DNA of 48,613 bases from Mesorhizobium temperatum (GTDB lineage Bacteria > Pseudomonadota > Alphaproteobacteria > Rhizobiales > Rhizobiaceae), in contig NZ_NPKJ01000073.1 in NCBI RefSeq assembly GCF_002284575.1, forward strand, positions 121,125 to 169,737. Reading direction: 5' to 3'. Of the stretch, positions 41,026-48,613 are shown piece by piece. A program made the position numbers and the translations under genes. The notes under the pieces are model-generated. The model was given only the letters and a program-made list of their open reading frames with translations. It was not told where the DNA came from and did no database searches. The first letter of the stretch is position 1. Each line of letters opens with the position of its first letter.

Positions 41026-41470
41026 GATGTGGAACTTCCGGCAGGTAACAAGAACGTGTAACCAGAGCGACGTGCGTCCATTTGGACGCAAAAAGTACGC
41101 TCTAGTACTTTGAGTCTGCGCATCGTGCTTTCCGAAAATCGATTCCGATTTTCGGGCCGATGCGCCAGGCTTCCGGGCGGCGAGGCCTTCGGTGTGGAGA
41201 GACCCTCATCACGGTGGGACGCGAAATCGATGTGGGGGTTATATCGACCGAGCGTCTCGATAACGGCGCCTGCCGCCCGGAAACCTGAGGGCCGAAGGGG
41301 CCTGCGTCGGTTGTTCAGGCTTCGATCTGGCCGCGACGCAGCCCGGTCCGAACCCCAACCCTCACCGCATCCCCGATCGGACCAATCCTGTCAGCTGCGT
41401 TCCTCTCCCTGCGCGGCCTGCATTCTACTTGTTGCGTCTCAGACCTCATCATCCAATGGAACGAGGTGGT
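41026..41470. other. 445-bp spacer between pump and adaptor genes
   Basis: No supported gene is present; a rightward open frame at 41110-41544 runs into the adaptor gene and looks like chance. The main feature is the palindrome at 41118-41165. Confidence 0.4.
41118..41165. repeat. Second Rhizobiales-type hyphenated palindrome
   Basis: GCGCATCG (41118-41125) pairs with CGATGCGC (41158-41165), and inside it CCGAAAATCG (41132-41141) pairs with CGATTTTCGG (41146-41155) around an ATTC loop. The CCGAAAA/TTTTCGG core is shared with the element at 24591-24637, so they are divergent members of one family. It may act as a terminator or RNA-stability element. Confidence 0.65.
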
Positions 41471-42649
41471 CTATAGCGCCTCACCTGCCGTGGCGTGGCC
41501 GAATATGCTCGGAAAGCCGCGGGAAACGCCGGTGTCCACCGTGACCGTCGCGCTCATGCCGGTGCGCAGCACCATCTTGGCGTCGGCATCGGCCAGCTGC
41601 AGGCGCACCGGAATGCGCTGGGTGACCTTGACCCAGTTGCCGGTGGCGTTCTGGGCGGGCAACAGCGAGAACTCGGCTCCGGTGCCGGCGCCGATCGCCT
41701 CGACCGTGGCTTCGAACGTCTTGCCCGGATAGGTGTCGACGACAATTTCGGCCTTCTGGCCGGGCTTCATATGGGTGAGCTGGGTTTCCTTGAAATTGGC
41801 ATCGATCCAGGTATCGCCGGTCTCGACCAGCGAAAACAGCGGCGTACCCGAGCCGACATATTGGCCGACCTTGAACGAGGCAGCCTGGCTAATGATGCCG
41901 TCGGCCGGCGCCGTGACCGTGGTCTGCGCCAAATCGTAGGCAGCCTTGTCGCGCGCGGCGAGCGCCGCCATCACGGTCGGATGCTTGTCGGTCTCGATAT
42001 CGGGATTGCCGCCAAGGCCCGCCTTGGCGCTGAGGATGCCCTGCTCGGCCACGGCCAATTGCTGCTTGGCCTTGTCGAGATCGTTCCTGGCCTCGTCCAG
42101 CGACGACTCGGCGTTGATGCCCTTGCGGGCAAGGTCGGCGGCCCGGTCGTATTGCGACTGCGCGTAGTCGACCTGGCTGGCGTCGGACTTCTCCTGCGCT
42201 ACCGCCTGGCTAAAGGCCGCGCGCAGCTGCTCGACATTGAGGCGCGCGCCGGCCACCGCCGCATCGGCCTGGGCAAGTGCGATCCGGTAGGGCTCGGGAT
42301 CAATGGCGAACAGCACGTCGCCCTGCTTGACAGACTGGTTGTCGAAAATGTCGACCTGAACGATGCGGCCCGCCGTATCGGCGGCTATCGAGACCTTGGC
42401 CTGCTGCAGATTGGCGTTCTCGGTTTCCTGATAGCGGCCGCCGGTCACCCAGACGTAGCTGCCGCCGGCGATCAGTGCCACGGGGAGCGCAAACATCAAA
42501 AGGAAGCGGCCGGCACGGCGCTTCTTCTTCGGCGCCACCGCCGCCGGTTCTACCTGCGGAGCGACCGTAACCGGAGTTGCCGCCGGCTGCGCGGGAGCTT
42601 CCATCTCCAGCTTGGTCGCATTCTCATCTACCTTGGCTACCGCGTTCAT
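41471..42649 (-). CDS. HlyD-family periplasmic adaptor (EmrA-like)
   Basis: A 392-residue membrane fusion protein. It has a cytoplasmic Pro/Ala-rich start, a single membrane helix (FLLMFALPVALIAGGSYVWV), a split lipoyl domain (GRIVQVDIFDNQSVKQGDVLFAIDP and APADGIISQAASFKVGQYV), a coiled-coil hairpin between them, and a C-terminal beta-barrel (TWIDANFKETQLTHMKPGQKAEIVVD). It links an inner membrane pump to an outer membrane channel. The ATG at 42649 overlaps the MarR gene stop by 4 bases. It is the adaptor of the MFS pump at 39490-41025. Confidence 0.92.
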   Translation of the reverse strand: MNAVAKVDENATKLEMEAPAQPAATPVTVAPQVEPAAVAPKKKRRAGRFLLMFALPVALIAGGSYVWVTGGRYQETENANLQQAKVSIAADTAGRIVQVDIFDNQSVKQGDVLFAIDPEPYRIALAQADAAVAGARLNVEQLRAAFSQAVAQEKSDASQVDYAQSQYDRAADLARKGINAESSLDEARNDLDKAKQQLAVAEQGILSAKAGLGGNPDIETDKHPTVMAALAARDKAAYDLAQTTVTAPADGIISQAASFKVGQYVGSGTPLFSLVETGDTWIDANFKETQLTHMKPGQKAEIVVDTYPGKTFEATVEAIGAGTGAEFSLLPAQNATGNWVKVTQRIPVRLQLADADAKMVLRTGMSATVTVDTGVSRGFPSIFGHATAGEAL

Positions 42650-43134
42650 GCTGCTGCGCCTTCTGTACTCTCGGCTTTTTCGCCGGACGCCGTCTCGCCG
42701 TCCGCCAGGTTTTTGGCCATCGCCTCCAGTGCCTTGATCAGGACACGGCGATCTTGCGGCGACACGCCGGTCAGCGATTCTTCATAGACTTCGCCAGCAA
42801 GGCTCTTGATCTCGGCGTAGGCCTCGCTCGCCTTGGCGGTCGGGAAGATCATGCGAACGCGGCGGTCGGCGGCGTCGGCACGGCGCTCGATCCAGCCGCT
42901 CTCCTCCATGCGGTCGACCAGGCGCGACACGCTGATCGGCTCGATCTCGAGAAGTTCGGCGAGCCGCGCTTGCGTGATGCCTTCTTCCTTGGCGACGCGG
43001 ACCATGAGCCGCCATTGCGCCGAGGAAAGCCCGAGCCCGCTGGCCCTCTCCTCGAAGCGCTTGCGCATCAGGCGCTGCACGTCGTGGATCAAAAAGCCCA
43101 ATCTGTCGATGCCGTCGGAAACCATAAGCGGCAC
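42646..43134 (-). CDS. MarR-family transcriptional regulator of the efflux operon
   Basis: A 162-residue MarR-type winged-helix protein. The DNA-binding part is ITQARLAELLEIEPISVSRLVDRMEESGWIERRADAADRRVRMIFPTAKA, with the typical DxRxR wing. The C-terminal tail is Glu/Ala-rich. It is the first gene of the operon with the EmrA-like adaptor (4-bp overlap). A perfect inverted repeat 6 bp upstream of its start is the probable operator, so it should repress its own operon until a drug or phenolic ligand binds. ATG 43134 is used; ATG 43125 is also possible. Confidence 0.9.
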   Translation of the reverse strand: MPLMVSDGIDRLGFLIHDVQRLMRKRFEERASGLGLSSAQWRLMVRVAKEEGITQARLAELLEIEPISVSRLVDRMEESGWIERRADAADRRVRMIFPTAKASEAYAEIKSLAGEVYEESLTGVSPQDRRVLIKALEAMAKNLADGETASGEKAESTEGAAA

Positions 43135-43153
43135 ATATTATAAGCGTGCTTAT
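43124..43153. promoter_or_regulatory. MarR operator upstream of the efflux operon
   Basis: ATAAGC (43140-43145), GT, GCTTAT (43148-43153) is a perfect 6-2-6 inverted repeat. A third half-site, ATAAGC, lies at 43124-43129, at the start of the MarR gene. The position over the promoter and start suits autorepression. Confidence 0.65.
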
Positions 43154-43330
43154 CATTCAAGATGCCGCATTGTGCCAGAAGCCTGCAAGTGTGCATGGCA
43201 GCCATGCAGCGGCGATCATGGTTAGCGATTCATGGATGGCAATGAAGCAAACCCCGCGTTCCCTTGACTTCTGTTTTGTACCGACGCCGGACTCATCCAA
43301 TGGAACCGATAGTCATGCTTGAACCAGTGC

Positions 43331-44239
43331 TTACACCACCGATCTCATCCAGTTGGAAAAGGCCTCGATGTGCGGCTGCAGGGGGTGATCAGGTACGCAT
43401 ACGAGATAGAAGCCGTAGCCGGGGAGAGAGAGATCGTGTGCCTTGACCAGCGCTCCACTTTTGAGTTCGCGGCTAACGACCACGTCGCTGCAGATAGCGA
43501 TCCCCTGTCCCGCCGCGACCGCGTCGATGGCATGCAATTCTTCGCGAAAGCTCAGGTCCCATGCTTTGTTGGTATCCGGGATGCCGGGATCGACAGAGCG
43601 TGCCATCGCCAGCCATCGCGACCAGGTCGGTGCTTCGCGATCACGGTTCATCCAATCAAAATGGATGAGCGGATATTGCAGCAAATCGGCGGCCCGCTCG
43701 ATCTGCAGGGGCCCCTTCGCGAGCAATTGCGGGCTGCATACCGGAAAGAACCTGTCCCGAAAGATTTCTTGAGCAGCAAGGTCAGGAGGCATCCTGCGTG
43801 CATAACGGATAGCAACATCGGCATTGCCGGCGCGCAGGTCCAGCACCGAGTCGGTTCCGATAATCTCCAGCGGAATTTCCGGATGCTCTTCCCGCCATTT
43901 TGGCAGGCGCGGCACCAGCCATCGGCTGGCAAATGCATTCGGGCTCGTCACCCGCAGCGGGCGTTGGCCGACGCCGGCCGAAGCTGATGCAATTGCGGTG
44001 GCAAAGGCGTCGAAACCGTTCCGAACTACCGGGAACAGCCGTTCGCCCACGTCCGTAAGCACAAGCGGTCGCGGGCGCCGCCGAAACAAGGGTTGTCCGC
44101 AGATGCCCTCAAGCAATCGAATCTGGTGGCTGATAGCCGTGGGCGTCACACCAAGTTCGATTGCAGCCTCCCTGAAACTCATTCGCCTGGCGGCAGCCTC
44201 GAAGGCGCGAAGAGATCCGAGCGGCGGAAGTTTTCTCAT
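43331..44239 (-). CDS. LysR-family transcriptional regulator (GcvA-like)
   Basis: A 302-residue LysR regulator. The N-terminal helix-turn-helix is LRAFEAAARRMSFREAAIELGVTPTAISHQIRLLE, and the effector domain starts LRVTSPNAFASRWLVPRLPKW, as in GcvA-type members. It is divergent from an FAD-binding oxidoreductase gene, with an 8-bp inverted repeat in the spacer, which is the classical LysR layout. It should activate the oxidoreductase in response to an unknown ligand. Confidence 0.92.
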   Translation of the reverse strand: MRKLPPLGSLRAFEAAARRMSFREAAIELGVTPTAISHQIRLLEGICGQPLFRRRPRPLVLTDVGERLFPVVRNGFDAFATAIASASAGVGQRPLRVTSPNAFASRWLVPRLPKWREEHPEIPLEIIGTDSVLDLRAGNADVAIRYARRMPPDLAAQEIFRDRFFPVCSPQLLAKGPLQIERAADLLQYPLIHFDWMNRDREAPTWSRWLAMARSVDPGIPDTNKAWDLSFREELHAIDAVAAGQGIAICSDVVVSRELKSGALVKAHDLSLPGYGFYLVCVPDHPLQPHIEAFSNWMRSVV

Positions 44240-44248
44240 TCATCCAGT

Positions 44249-44271
44249 CTAGATGAATCCAGCTCATCTAG
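44249..44271. promoter_or_regulatory. LysR-type operator dyad
   Basis: CTAGATGA (44249-44256), 7-bp spacer, TCATCTAG (44264-44271) is a perfect inverted repeat, 10 bp from the LysR start and about 88 bp from the oxidoreductase start. It fits a LysR recognition site for the divergent pair. Confidence 0.65.
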
Positions 44272-44358
44272 CGACTGAGATATTCGACTTTGCGGCGAAT
44301 GAAGGCCCATGAGATCATGGAGCCTAGCCTGTCCCCGGATCACGAAGGGAGTCCCTCA

Positions 44359-45753
44359 ATGAGCATGCTCAAGCTTGCGGAGAATTCCGGGACCGAGCCA
44401 GCTCTGCAGGCATCGGACATCACGCGCCTCAGGCAGACAATTCGCGGGGATTTGATCCTTCCGGATGATCCTGGCTATGACCTGGCACGCAGAGTTTGGA
44501 ATGGAATGGTCGACAAACGACCGGCAACGGTGATCTATTGCGTCGAACCTCAAGACGTCGTCACAGCCGTCAGCTTTGCCAAGTCGCAAAACCTTCTCGT
44601 CGCCGTTCGCGGCGGTGGTCACAACGTCGCCGGCAGTTCGGTATGCGATGGCGGCGTGGTAATTGATGTGTCGCGCATGAAGCGGATCGAGGTCGACCCG
44701 GTCCGCCGGGTTGCGCGCGCAGAGGCCGGCTTGAACCTGGGAGAGTTCGACGCCGCCACGCAGGCCCATGGTCTCGCGACGACCATGGGCGTCAACGCCG
44801 ATACCGGCATAGCCGGACTGACACTCGGTGGCGGGTTCGGCAAGCTTGGCCGCAAACATGGACTGAGCTGCGACAATCTCATAGCAGTCGAAATCGTGAC
44901 GGCGGACGGACGGCTGCTCAAGGCAAACGCGGCGGAAAACGCGGATCTTTTCTGGGGCATACGGGGCGGCGGCGGCAACTTCGGGGTCGTTACAGCCTTC
45001 GAATACAGGCTTCATCCCGTGGGTCCCTTGCTCATCGCCGGCTCCATGCTGCACCGCTACGATCATGCCCGCGAAGCAATGCGGTTCTACCGCACGTTTT
45101 CAAGCAAGGCTCCGGATGAACTGAGCCTGGATGCAGCGCTTGTGACTGCGCCCTCAGGCGAACGCTTCTTCAGTATCTCGGCGTGTTACATCGGCCCGCT
45201 CGGCGAGGGCGAGCAAATTATCCAACCGTTGAGAGAACACGGCACGCCGGTAGAAGACCGGATTGCTGCGGTCTCGTATCTTCAGATCCAATCGGCTGGG
45301 GACAGCATCTTTCCGCGCGGACGGCGCTACTACTGGAAGGCGCAGTTCATGCGCGAAATTACAGATCAGGCGATCGATACGCTGCTCGCGGCTTACGCAA
45401 CCGCGCCCAGCGAGTCGCTTCTTGTCCTGCAGCAGGTTGGCGGCGCAATCTCGCGTGTGCCGACAGCCGAAACCCCTTACGCAAACAGAGACGCGCTTTA
45501 CGATTGCTTCCCGATCTCGATCTGGAATGATCCGGCCGATGACGAAGAGCACATCCGGTGGGCGCGTGGCTTATGGGACGCGATGAGACCGTTCTCGACC
45601 GGCGGCGTCTATGCCAACAATCTCGGCGAAGAGGGCACGGACCGGGTTCTGGCAGCTTACGGCGAGAATTACCCGAGGTTGGCTGCATTAAAAAACAAGT
45701 ATGATCCTACCAATTTCTTCCGCTTGAATCAGAACATCAGGCCGACGATCTGA
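44359..45753 (+). CDS. FAD-binding oxidoreductase, berberine-bridge type
   Basis: A 464-residue flavoprotein of the vanillyl-alcohol-oxidase fold. The FAD-binding domain has VAVRGGGHNVAGSSV, whose His can carry covalent FAD. The second covalent Cys of bicovalent enzymes is absent: the region reads GVNADTGIAGLTLGGGFG. The C-terminal BBE motif is RLAALKNKYDPTNFFRLNQNI. It probably oxidises an alcohol, sugar or plant-type aromatic compound with O2. ATG 44359 is chosen over upstream starts because AGGGAG lies 7 bases before it. It is divergent from and probably controlled by the LysR regulator. Confidence 0.88.
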   Translation: MSMLKLAENSGTEPALQASDITRLRQTIRGDLILPDDPGYDLARRVWNGMVDKRPATVIYCVEPQDVVTAVSFAKSQNLLVAVRGGGHNVAGSSVCDGGVVIDVSRMKRIEVDPVRRVARAEAGLNLGEFDAATQAHGLATTMGVNADTGIAGLTLGGGFGKLGRKHGLSCDNLIAVEIVTADGRLLKANAAENADLFWGIRGGGGNFGVVTAFEYRLHPVGPLLIAGSMLHRYDHAREAMRFYRTFSSKAPDELSLDAALVTAPSGERFFSISACYIGPLGEGEQIIQPLREHGTPVEDRIAAVSYLQIQSAGDSIFPRGRRYYWKAQFMREITDQAIDTLLAAYATAPSESLLVLQQVGGAISRVPTAETPYANRDALYDCFPISIWNDPADDEEHIRWARGLWDAMRPFSTGGVYANNLGEEGTDRVLAAYGENYPRLAALKNKYDPTNFFRLNQNIRPTI

Positions 45754-45923
45754 GCGATTTCCGCCGCGGCTTCGGGTCCGAAAGCGGACTTAGTACGTCG
45801 ACTGGTAACCCGATCGACAAGCGACAAGCCTTGGGTTGGCAACACGCCCGGCTTCATCGACTACAACTCAATTCAATATGAGCATGAGCGTCGGCGGCGC
45901 TGACGATCATCATCGTTTCAATT

Positions 45924-45938
45924 TTGCGCGATGCGCAA
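45924..45938. promoter_or_regulatory. Short inverted repeat upstream of the AraC-type gene
   Basis: TTGCGC, GAT, GCGCAA is a perfect 6-3-6 dyad about 65 bp before the AraC-type start, in the otherwise featureless spacer 45754-46002. It could be an autoregulatory site. Confidence 0.35.
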
Positions 45939-46002
45939 TTTCGATCAAAAAGACTGTGCAAGCAGACGGCACAATGATCTGGCCAATGCGAAGAGGAGCC
46001 AT

Positions 46003-46836
46003 ATGAACCCAACCGAAAAAGCGCTGTGGTTCGTCGAAAGCCATCTGCCGGAAGCAGTGTCGCTCGACGATGTCGCCAAGAGCAGCGGCGTGTCTCGCTT
46101 TCAGGTGACGCGGGCTTTCGGCGCGGCCACCGGCCGTTCGGTGATGGGCTACCTGCGCTCGCGCCGGCTCACCGAAGCGGCGCGCAGGCTCGCCGCCGGC
46201 GCACCCGACATCCTCTCGGTCGCGCTCGACGCCGGCTACGCCTCGCATGAGGCCTTCACCCGCGCCTTCCGCGACCAGTTCGGCACCACGCCGGAACTGG
46301 TGCGCGCGCAAGGCTCGCTCGACAATCTCGATCTCGTGGAGCCGATCCTGATGGACCAGTCCTTCCTCGCCAATCTTGAGCCGCCGCGCTTTGAAACCAG
46401 CCGGCCGTTTCTCATCGCCGGTCTCGGCGAACGCTACAGCTGCGAAACCAGCGCCGGCATCCCGATGCAGTGGCAGCGGTTCGGCCCTTATATCGGCAAC
46501 ATTCCAGGCGAGATCGGCGACGTCGCCTATGGCGTCTGCGTCAACGGCGACGACGCAGGCAATTTCGACTATATCGCCGGCGTCGAGGTGTCCGATTTTT
46601 CGGACTTGCCGAGGGAGTTTTCGCGCGTGCGAGTGCCGGCGCAGAAATACGCCGTGTTCGCCCATCGTGACCACATCTCGACCATCCGCCGCACGGTCAA
46701 CACGATCTGGAACAAATGGCTGCCGGCCTCCGGGCACGAGGTCGCCGACGCGCCCGAATTCGAGCGCTACGGCCCCGAGTTCTATCCGCGCAGCGGCGAT
46801 GGCGGGCTGGAAATCTGGATACCGGTCAAGGCATGA
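46003..46836 (+). CDS. AraC-family regulator with GyrI-like effector domain
   Basis: A 277-residue protein. The N-terminal AraC DNA-binding domain has two helix-turn-helix units (SLDDVAKSSGVSRFQVTRAF and ILSVALDAGYASHEAFTRAFRDQFGTTP). The C-terminal half is a GyrI-like/SOUL-related small-molecule-binding domain (WQRFGPYIGNIPG, VPAQKYAVFAHRDHIS, EFERYGPEFYP). This is the Rob/SoxS-like domain order for multidrug-sensing regulators. ATG 46003 has GAGGAG upstream. Converges with the MarR-GNAT gene. Targets are unknown. Confidence 0.9.
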   Translation: MNPTEKALWFVESHLPEAVSLDDVAKSSGVSRFQVTRAFGAATGRSVMGYLRSRRLTEAARRLAAGAPDILSVALDAGYASHEAFTRAFRDQFGTTPELVRAQGSLDNLDLVEPILMDQSFLANLEPPRFETSRPFLIAGLGERYSCETSAGIPMQWQRFGPYIGNIPGEIGDVAYGVCVNGDDAGNFDYIAGVEVSDFSDLPREFSRVRVPAQKYAVFAHRDHISTIRRTVNTIWNKWLPASGHEVADAPEFERYGPEFYPRSGDGGLEIWIPVKA

Positions 46837-46881
46837 GATGCGGCCGGCCGCAGGCCCGACGCCGAAGCGCAGGAAGCGCTG

Positions 46882-47814
46882 CTACAGCTCCAGGTTCCAG
46901 TTCTGGCCGACCAGATCCTTGCCGAAGGCGTGGTGGCGCTCTTCGTCGGCCAGCTTGAAACCGGCCGCCTCATAGATGCGGCGCGCTGAGGTGAGCACGT
47001 CATTGGTCCACAGCGTCAACCTCTTGTATCCCTTCGCACGAGCAAAGACGATGCATTCCTCGACCAGCCGCCTGCCGATGCCGAGACCGCGCGCCGAGGG
47101 TTCGACATAGAGCAGGCGCAGCTTCGCCACCGCGTCCGACTGGCGCACGACAAAGACCGAGCCGACGACTTCCCCTTCCCGCTCGGCGAACCAGCTGCGT
47201 TCCCATTTCGGATCGAAGGATTTGACAAAGGCGCCGAGGATTTCGGCGACCAGCGCCTCGTAGGTTTCGTCCCAGCCATATTCCTGCGCGTAGAGCAGGC
47301 CCTGGCGATGGATGACCCAGCCGATATCGCCGACCTGCAAAGGCCGCAGCATGTAGGGAATTTTGGGCTCCGCGCCATCGCCCAGCAGGCTCTGCACCGT
47401 CTGCATCGCCTTGACCAGCCTGTCCTGTTCCGGAGCGGGAAGCCGGTCGAGCAAGGCCGCGACCTGGTCGTGCGAACCCTGGTTCAGCGGCGCGAACGCC
47501 ACCCTTCCCGCCGGCGTCAGCGCGATCGACGAGCGCCGCGCATCGGCTTCCGTCGCCGCGCGCTCGACCAGGCCGCGCTCCTCGAACTTTTTCAACAACC
47601 GGCTGAGATAGCCGGGGTCGAGACCGAGATCGCGCACAAGATCGGTGGCGGTCAGGCCATCGCGATGCGCCAGTTCATAGAGTACACGAGCCTCGGTCAG
47701 CGAGAAGGCGCTTTTCAGCAGCCCTTCGTCGAGCAGACCGATCTGGCGGGTGTAGAAGCGGTTGAAGCCCCGCACCGCATCGATCCGCTCCTTGCCGGGT
47801 TGATGGATCGTCAT
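46882..47814 (-). CDS. MarR-type regulator fused to GNAT N-acetyltransferase
   Basis: A 310-residue two-domain protein. Residues 1-140 are a MarR winged helix (LTATDLVRDLGLDPGYLSRLLKKFEERGLVERAATEADARRSSIALTPAG). Residues 150-310 are a GNAT acetyltransferase with the acetyl-CoA loop VEPSARGLGIGRRLVEECI and ARRIYEAAGFKL. Such fusions are widespread in proteobacteria and may use the GNAT part to sense or acetylate a ligand. AGGAGG lies 5 bases before the ATG at 47814. A perfect 8-bp inverted repeat upstream is the likely autoregulatory operator. Confidence 0.9.
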   Translation of the reverse strand: MTIHQPGKERIDAVRGFNRFYTRQIGLLDEGLLKSAFSLTEARVLYELAHRDGLTATDLVRDLGLDPGYLSRLLKKFEERGLVERAATEADARRSSIALTPAGRVAFAPLNQGSHDQVAALLDRLPAPEQDRLVKAMQTVQSLLGDGAEPKIPYMLRPLQVGDIGWVIHRQGLLYAQEYGWDETYEALVAEILGAFVKSFDPKWERSWFAEREGEVVGSVFVVRQSDAVAKLRLLYVEPSARGLGIGRRLVEECIVFARAKGYKRLTLWTNDVLTSARRIYEAAGFKLADEERHHAFGKDLVGQNWNLEL

Positions 47815-47845
47815 GGCATCCTCCTACAGCACAAGATCAACCACT

Positions 47846-47864
47846 TACTTGACTTAGTCAAGTA
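47846..47864. promoter_or_regulatory. MarR operator upstream of the MarR-GNAT gene
   Basis: TACTTGAC (47846-47853), TTA, GTCAAGTA (47857-47864) is a perfect 8-3-8 inverted repeat, 32 bp before the MarR-GNAT start. It has the size of a MarR dimer site. The rest of the spacer 47815-48140 holds the groES promoter. Confidence 0.65.
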
Positions 47865-48013
47865 TATCATCGACGAGCCGGGGCAGCTGGTTCGACGAAG
47901 TGCGCATCGTGCCGACCGGATCCCATCCGCTGGCGGACGGTGCCGTCTTTTGGTGCTTGCTTCGCCGAGGCGCAGTACTTCATCGCCGGGCGTCGATCGG
48001 CTCACTCAGCGCC

Positions 48014-48041
48014 TTGACTCTCGCCAGCCACCGGCTTATCT
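48014..48041 (+). promoter_or_regulatory. Sigma70-type promoter of groES
   Basis: TTGACT (48014-48019) and TTATCT (48036-48041) are separated by 16 bp and match -35 and -10 boxes. The expected transcription start lies just before or within the CIRCE element. Confidence 0.6.
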
Positions 48042-48051
48042 CACCGCCACG

Positions 48052-48078
48052 TTAGCACTCGCCATTGGTGAGTGCTAA
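48052..48078 (+). promoter_or_regulatory. CIRCE element (HrcA operator)
   Basis: TTAGCACTC (48052-48060), 9-bp spacer, GAGTGCTAA (48070-48078) is a perfect match to the conserved HrcA operator. HrcA binds it and represses groE until heat shock titrates the GroE complex. It lies 63 bp before the groES start. Confidence 0.95.
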
Positions 48079-48140
48079 GCGTAGGTCCGGCGTCGCCGGA
48101 CGGAGGAACTGTTCTCACCATTCTCATCGAGGAATAAAAA

Positions 48141-48437
48141 ATGGCAAAGTCGAAGTTCCGCCCGCTTCATGACCGCGTGGTCGTACGCCGGGTTGAATCC
48201 GAATCCAAGACTGCCGGCGGGATCATCATCCCCGACACGGCAAAGGAAAAGCCGCAGGAAGGCGAAATCATCGCCGTTGGTTCCGGCGCTCGCGACGAAG
48301 CCGGCAAGCTCGTCCCGCTGGACGTCAAGGCCGGCGACCGCATCCTGTTCGGCAAATGGTCGGGCACCGAAGTCAAGCTCAATGGCGAAGACCTTCTGAT
48401 CATGAAGGAATCCGACATCATGGGCATCATCGGCTGA
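48141..48437 (+). CDS. groES: Co-chaperonin GroES
   Basis: A 98-residue protein of standard GroES length. It has FRPLHDRVVVRRVESESKTAGGIIIPD, with the mobile loop between SKTAGGI and KPQEGEI, and ends DIMGIIG. It forms the heptameric lid of the GroEL chamber and aids folding in the cytoplasm. GAGGAA lies upstream of the ATG. It is controlled by the CIRCE element and promoter just upstream and is followed by groEL after 62 bp. Confidence 0.97.
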   Translation: MAKSKFRPLHDRVVVRRVESESKTAGGIIIPDTAKEKPQEGEIIAVGSGARDEAGKLVPLDVKAGDRILFGKWSGTEVKLNGEDLLIMKESDIMGIIG

Positions 48438-48499
48438 ATATCGGCCTCACCGTCACTTAAATCTTCGGGCTCAATTCAAGCCCCTGCCAGGAGCTAAAA

Positions 48500-48613
48500 A
48501 TGGCTGCCAAAGACGTAAAATTTTCTCGCGATGCCCGTGAGCGCATGCTGCGCGGCGTCAACATCCTCGCCGACGCAGTGAAGGTCACGCTCGGCCCCAA
48601 GGGCCGCAACGTG
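48500..48613 (+). CDS. groEL: Chaperonin GroEL, 5' end only
   Basis: The first 38 codons of groEL, cut by the window end. The sequence [16 protein letters not shown], then [20 protein letters not shown], is the canonical GroEL start, including the ATP-binding TLGPKGRNV segment. CAGGAG lies 7-8 bases before the ATG. It is co-transcribed with groES. Rhizobia often carry several groEL copies; this one is the CIRCE/HrcA type. Confidence 0.95.

Noticed and set aside
41110..41544. Rightward 144-codon frame between the efflux genes
   Set aside because: It begins inside the palindrome and runs antisense into the adaptor gene. Its composition is typical of a chance frame in GC-rich DNA.
41446..43306. 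CATCCAATGGAAC at two sites flanking the adaptor and MarR genes
   Set aside because: The match is only 13 bases and has no symmetry or clear position relative to promoters, so chance cannot be excluded.

Overview
The window is GC-rich chromosomal DNA of an alphaproteobacterium, most probably a Mesorhizobium or close relative in the Phyllobacteriaceae. This rests on the protein families, on two rhizobial intergenic mosaic (RIME-like) inverted repeats, on two Rhizobiales-type hyphenated palindromes, and on a groES-groEL operon preceded by a perfect CIRCE element. No sequence search was possible, so the genus is an inference.

Layout. 1-3.4 kb: a ComA-like synthase divergent from a CapA-like protein, then a small c-type cytochrome with an unrecognised periplasmic partner. 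3.4-8.9 kb: a LuxR-type regulator and a two-component locus with a three-PAS hybrid histidine kinase, a coupled OmpR-type regulator and a second, divergent OmpR-type regulator. 8.9-11.4 kb: a CDF-like membrane protein, a repeat-rich secreted protein and an ADYC-domain protein. 11.4-26.5 kb: mostly core genes: patatin-like lipase, paired M16 peptidases, rsmD, rluB with long repeat tails, tadA, a lipoprotein, ileS, a MipA-like porin, an HdeD-like protein, ribF and a HAD hydrolase. 26.8-33 kb: a TadG-like vWA protein, a LysE exporter, a DUF2189 protein, and two HxlR regulators, each divergent from an enzyme gene (a frameshifted SDR and a GST).

33.3-38.9 kb is the most unusual part. A 71-residue peptide ending in GGFVW is followed on the same strand by two different radical SAM proteins with extra C-terminal cysteines, a haem-oxygenase-like putative diiron oxidase, and a fusion of an HD-like (DUF6817-like) domain with an aspartyl/asparaginyl beta-hydroxylase. 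The last four genes are joined by stop/start overlaps or near-overlaps. I read this as a ribosomally made, post-translationally modified peptide (RiPP) or peptide-derived cofactor pathway, and I do not recognise it as a named system. It has an AT-rich promoter region with repeated GAAGTT elements, and no exporter, protease or separate PqqD-like protein.

38.9-48.6 kb: a CAP-domain lipoprotein, a MarR-HlyD-MFS (EmrRAB-like) efflux operon with a clear operator, a LysR/FAD-oxidoreductase pair, an AraC/GyrI-like regulator, a MarR-GNAT fusion protein with a perfect operator dyad, then groES and the first 38 codons of groEL.

No rRNA, tRNA, CRISPR array or complete insertion sequence was seen.
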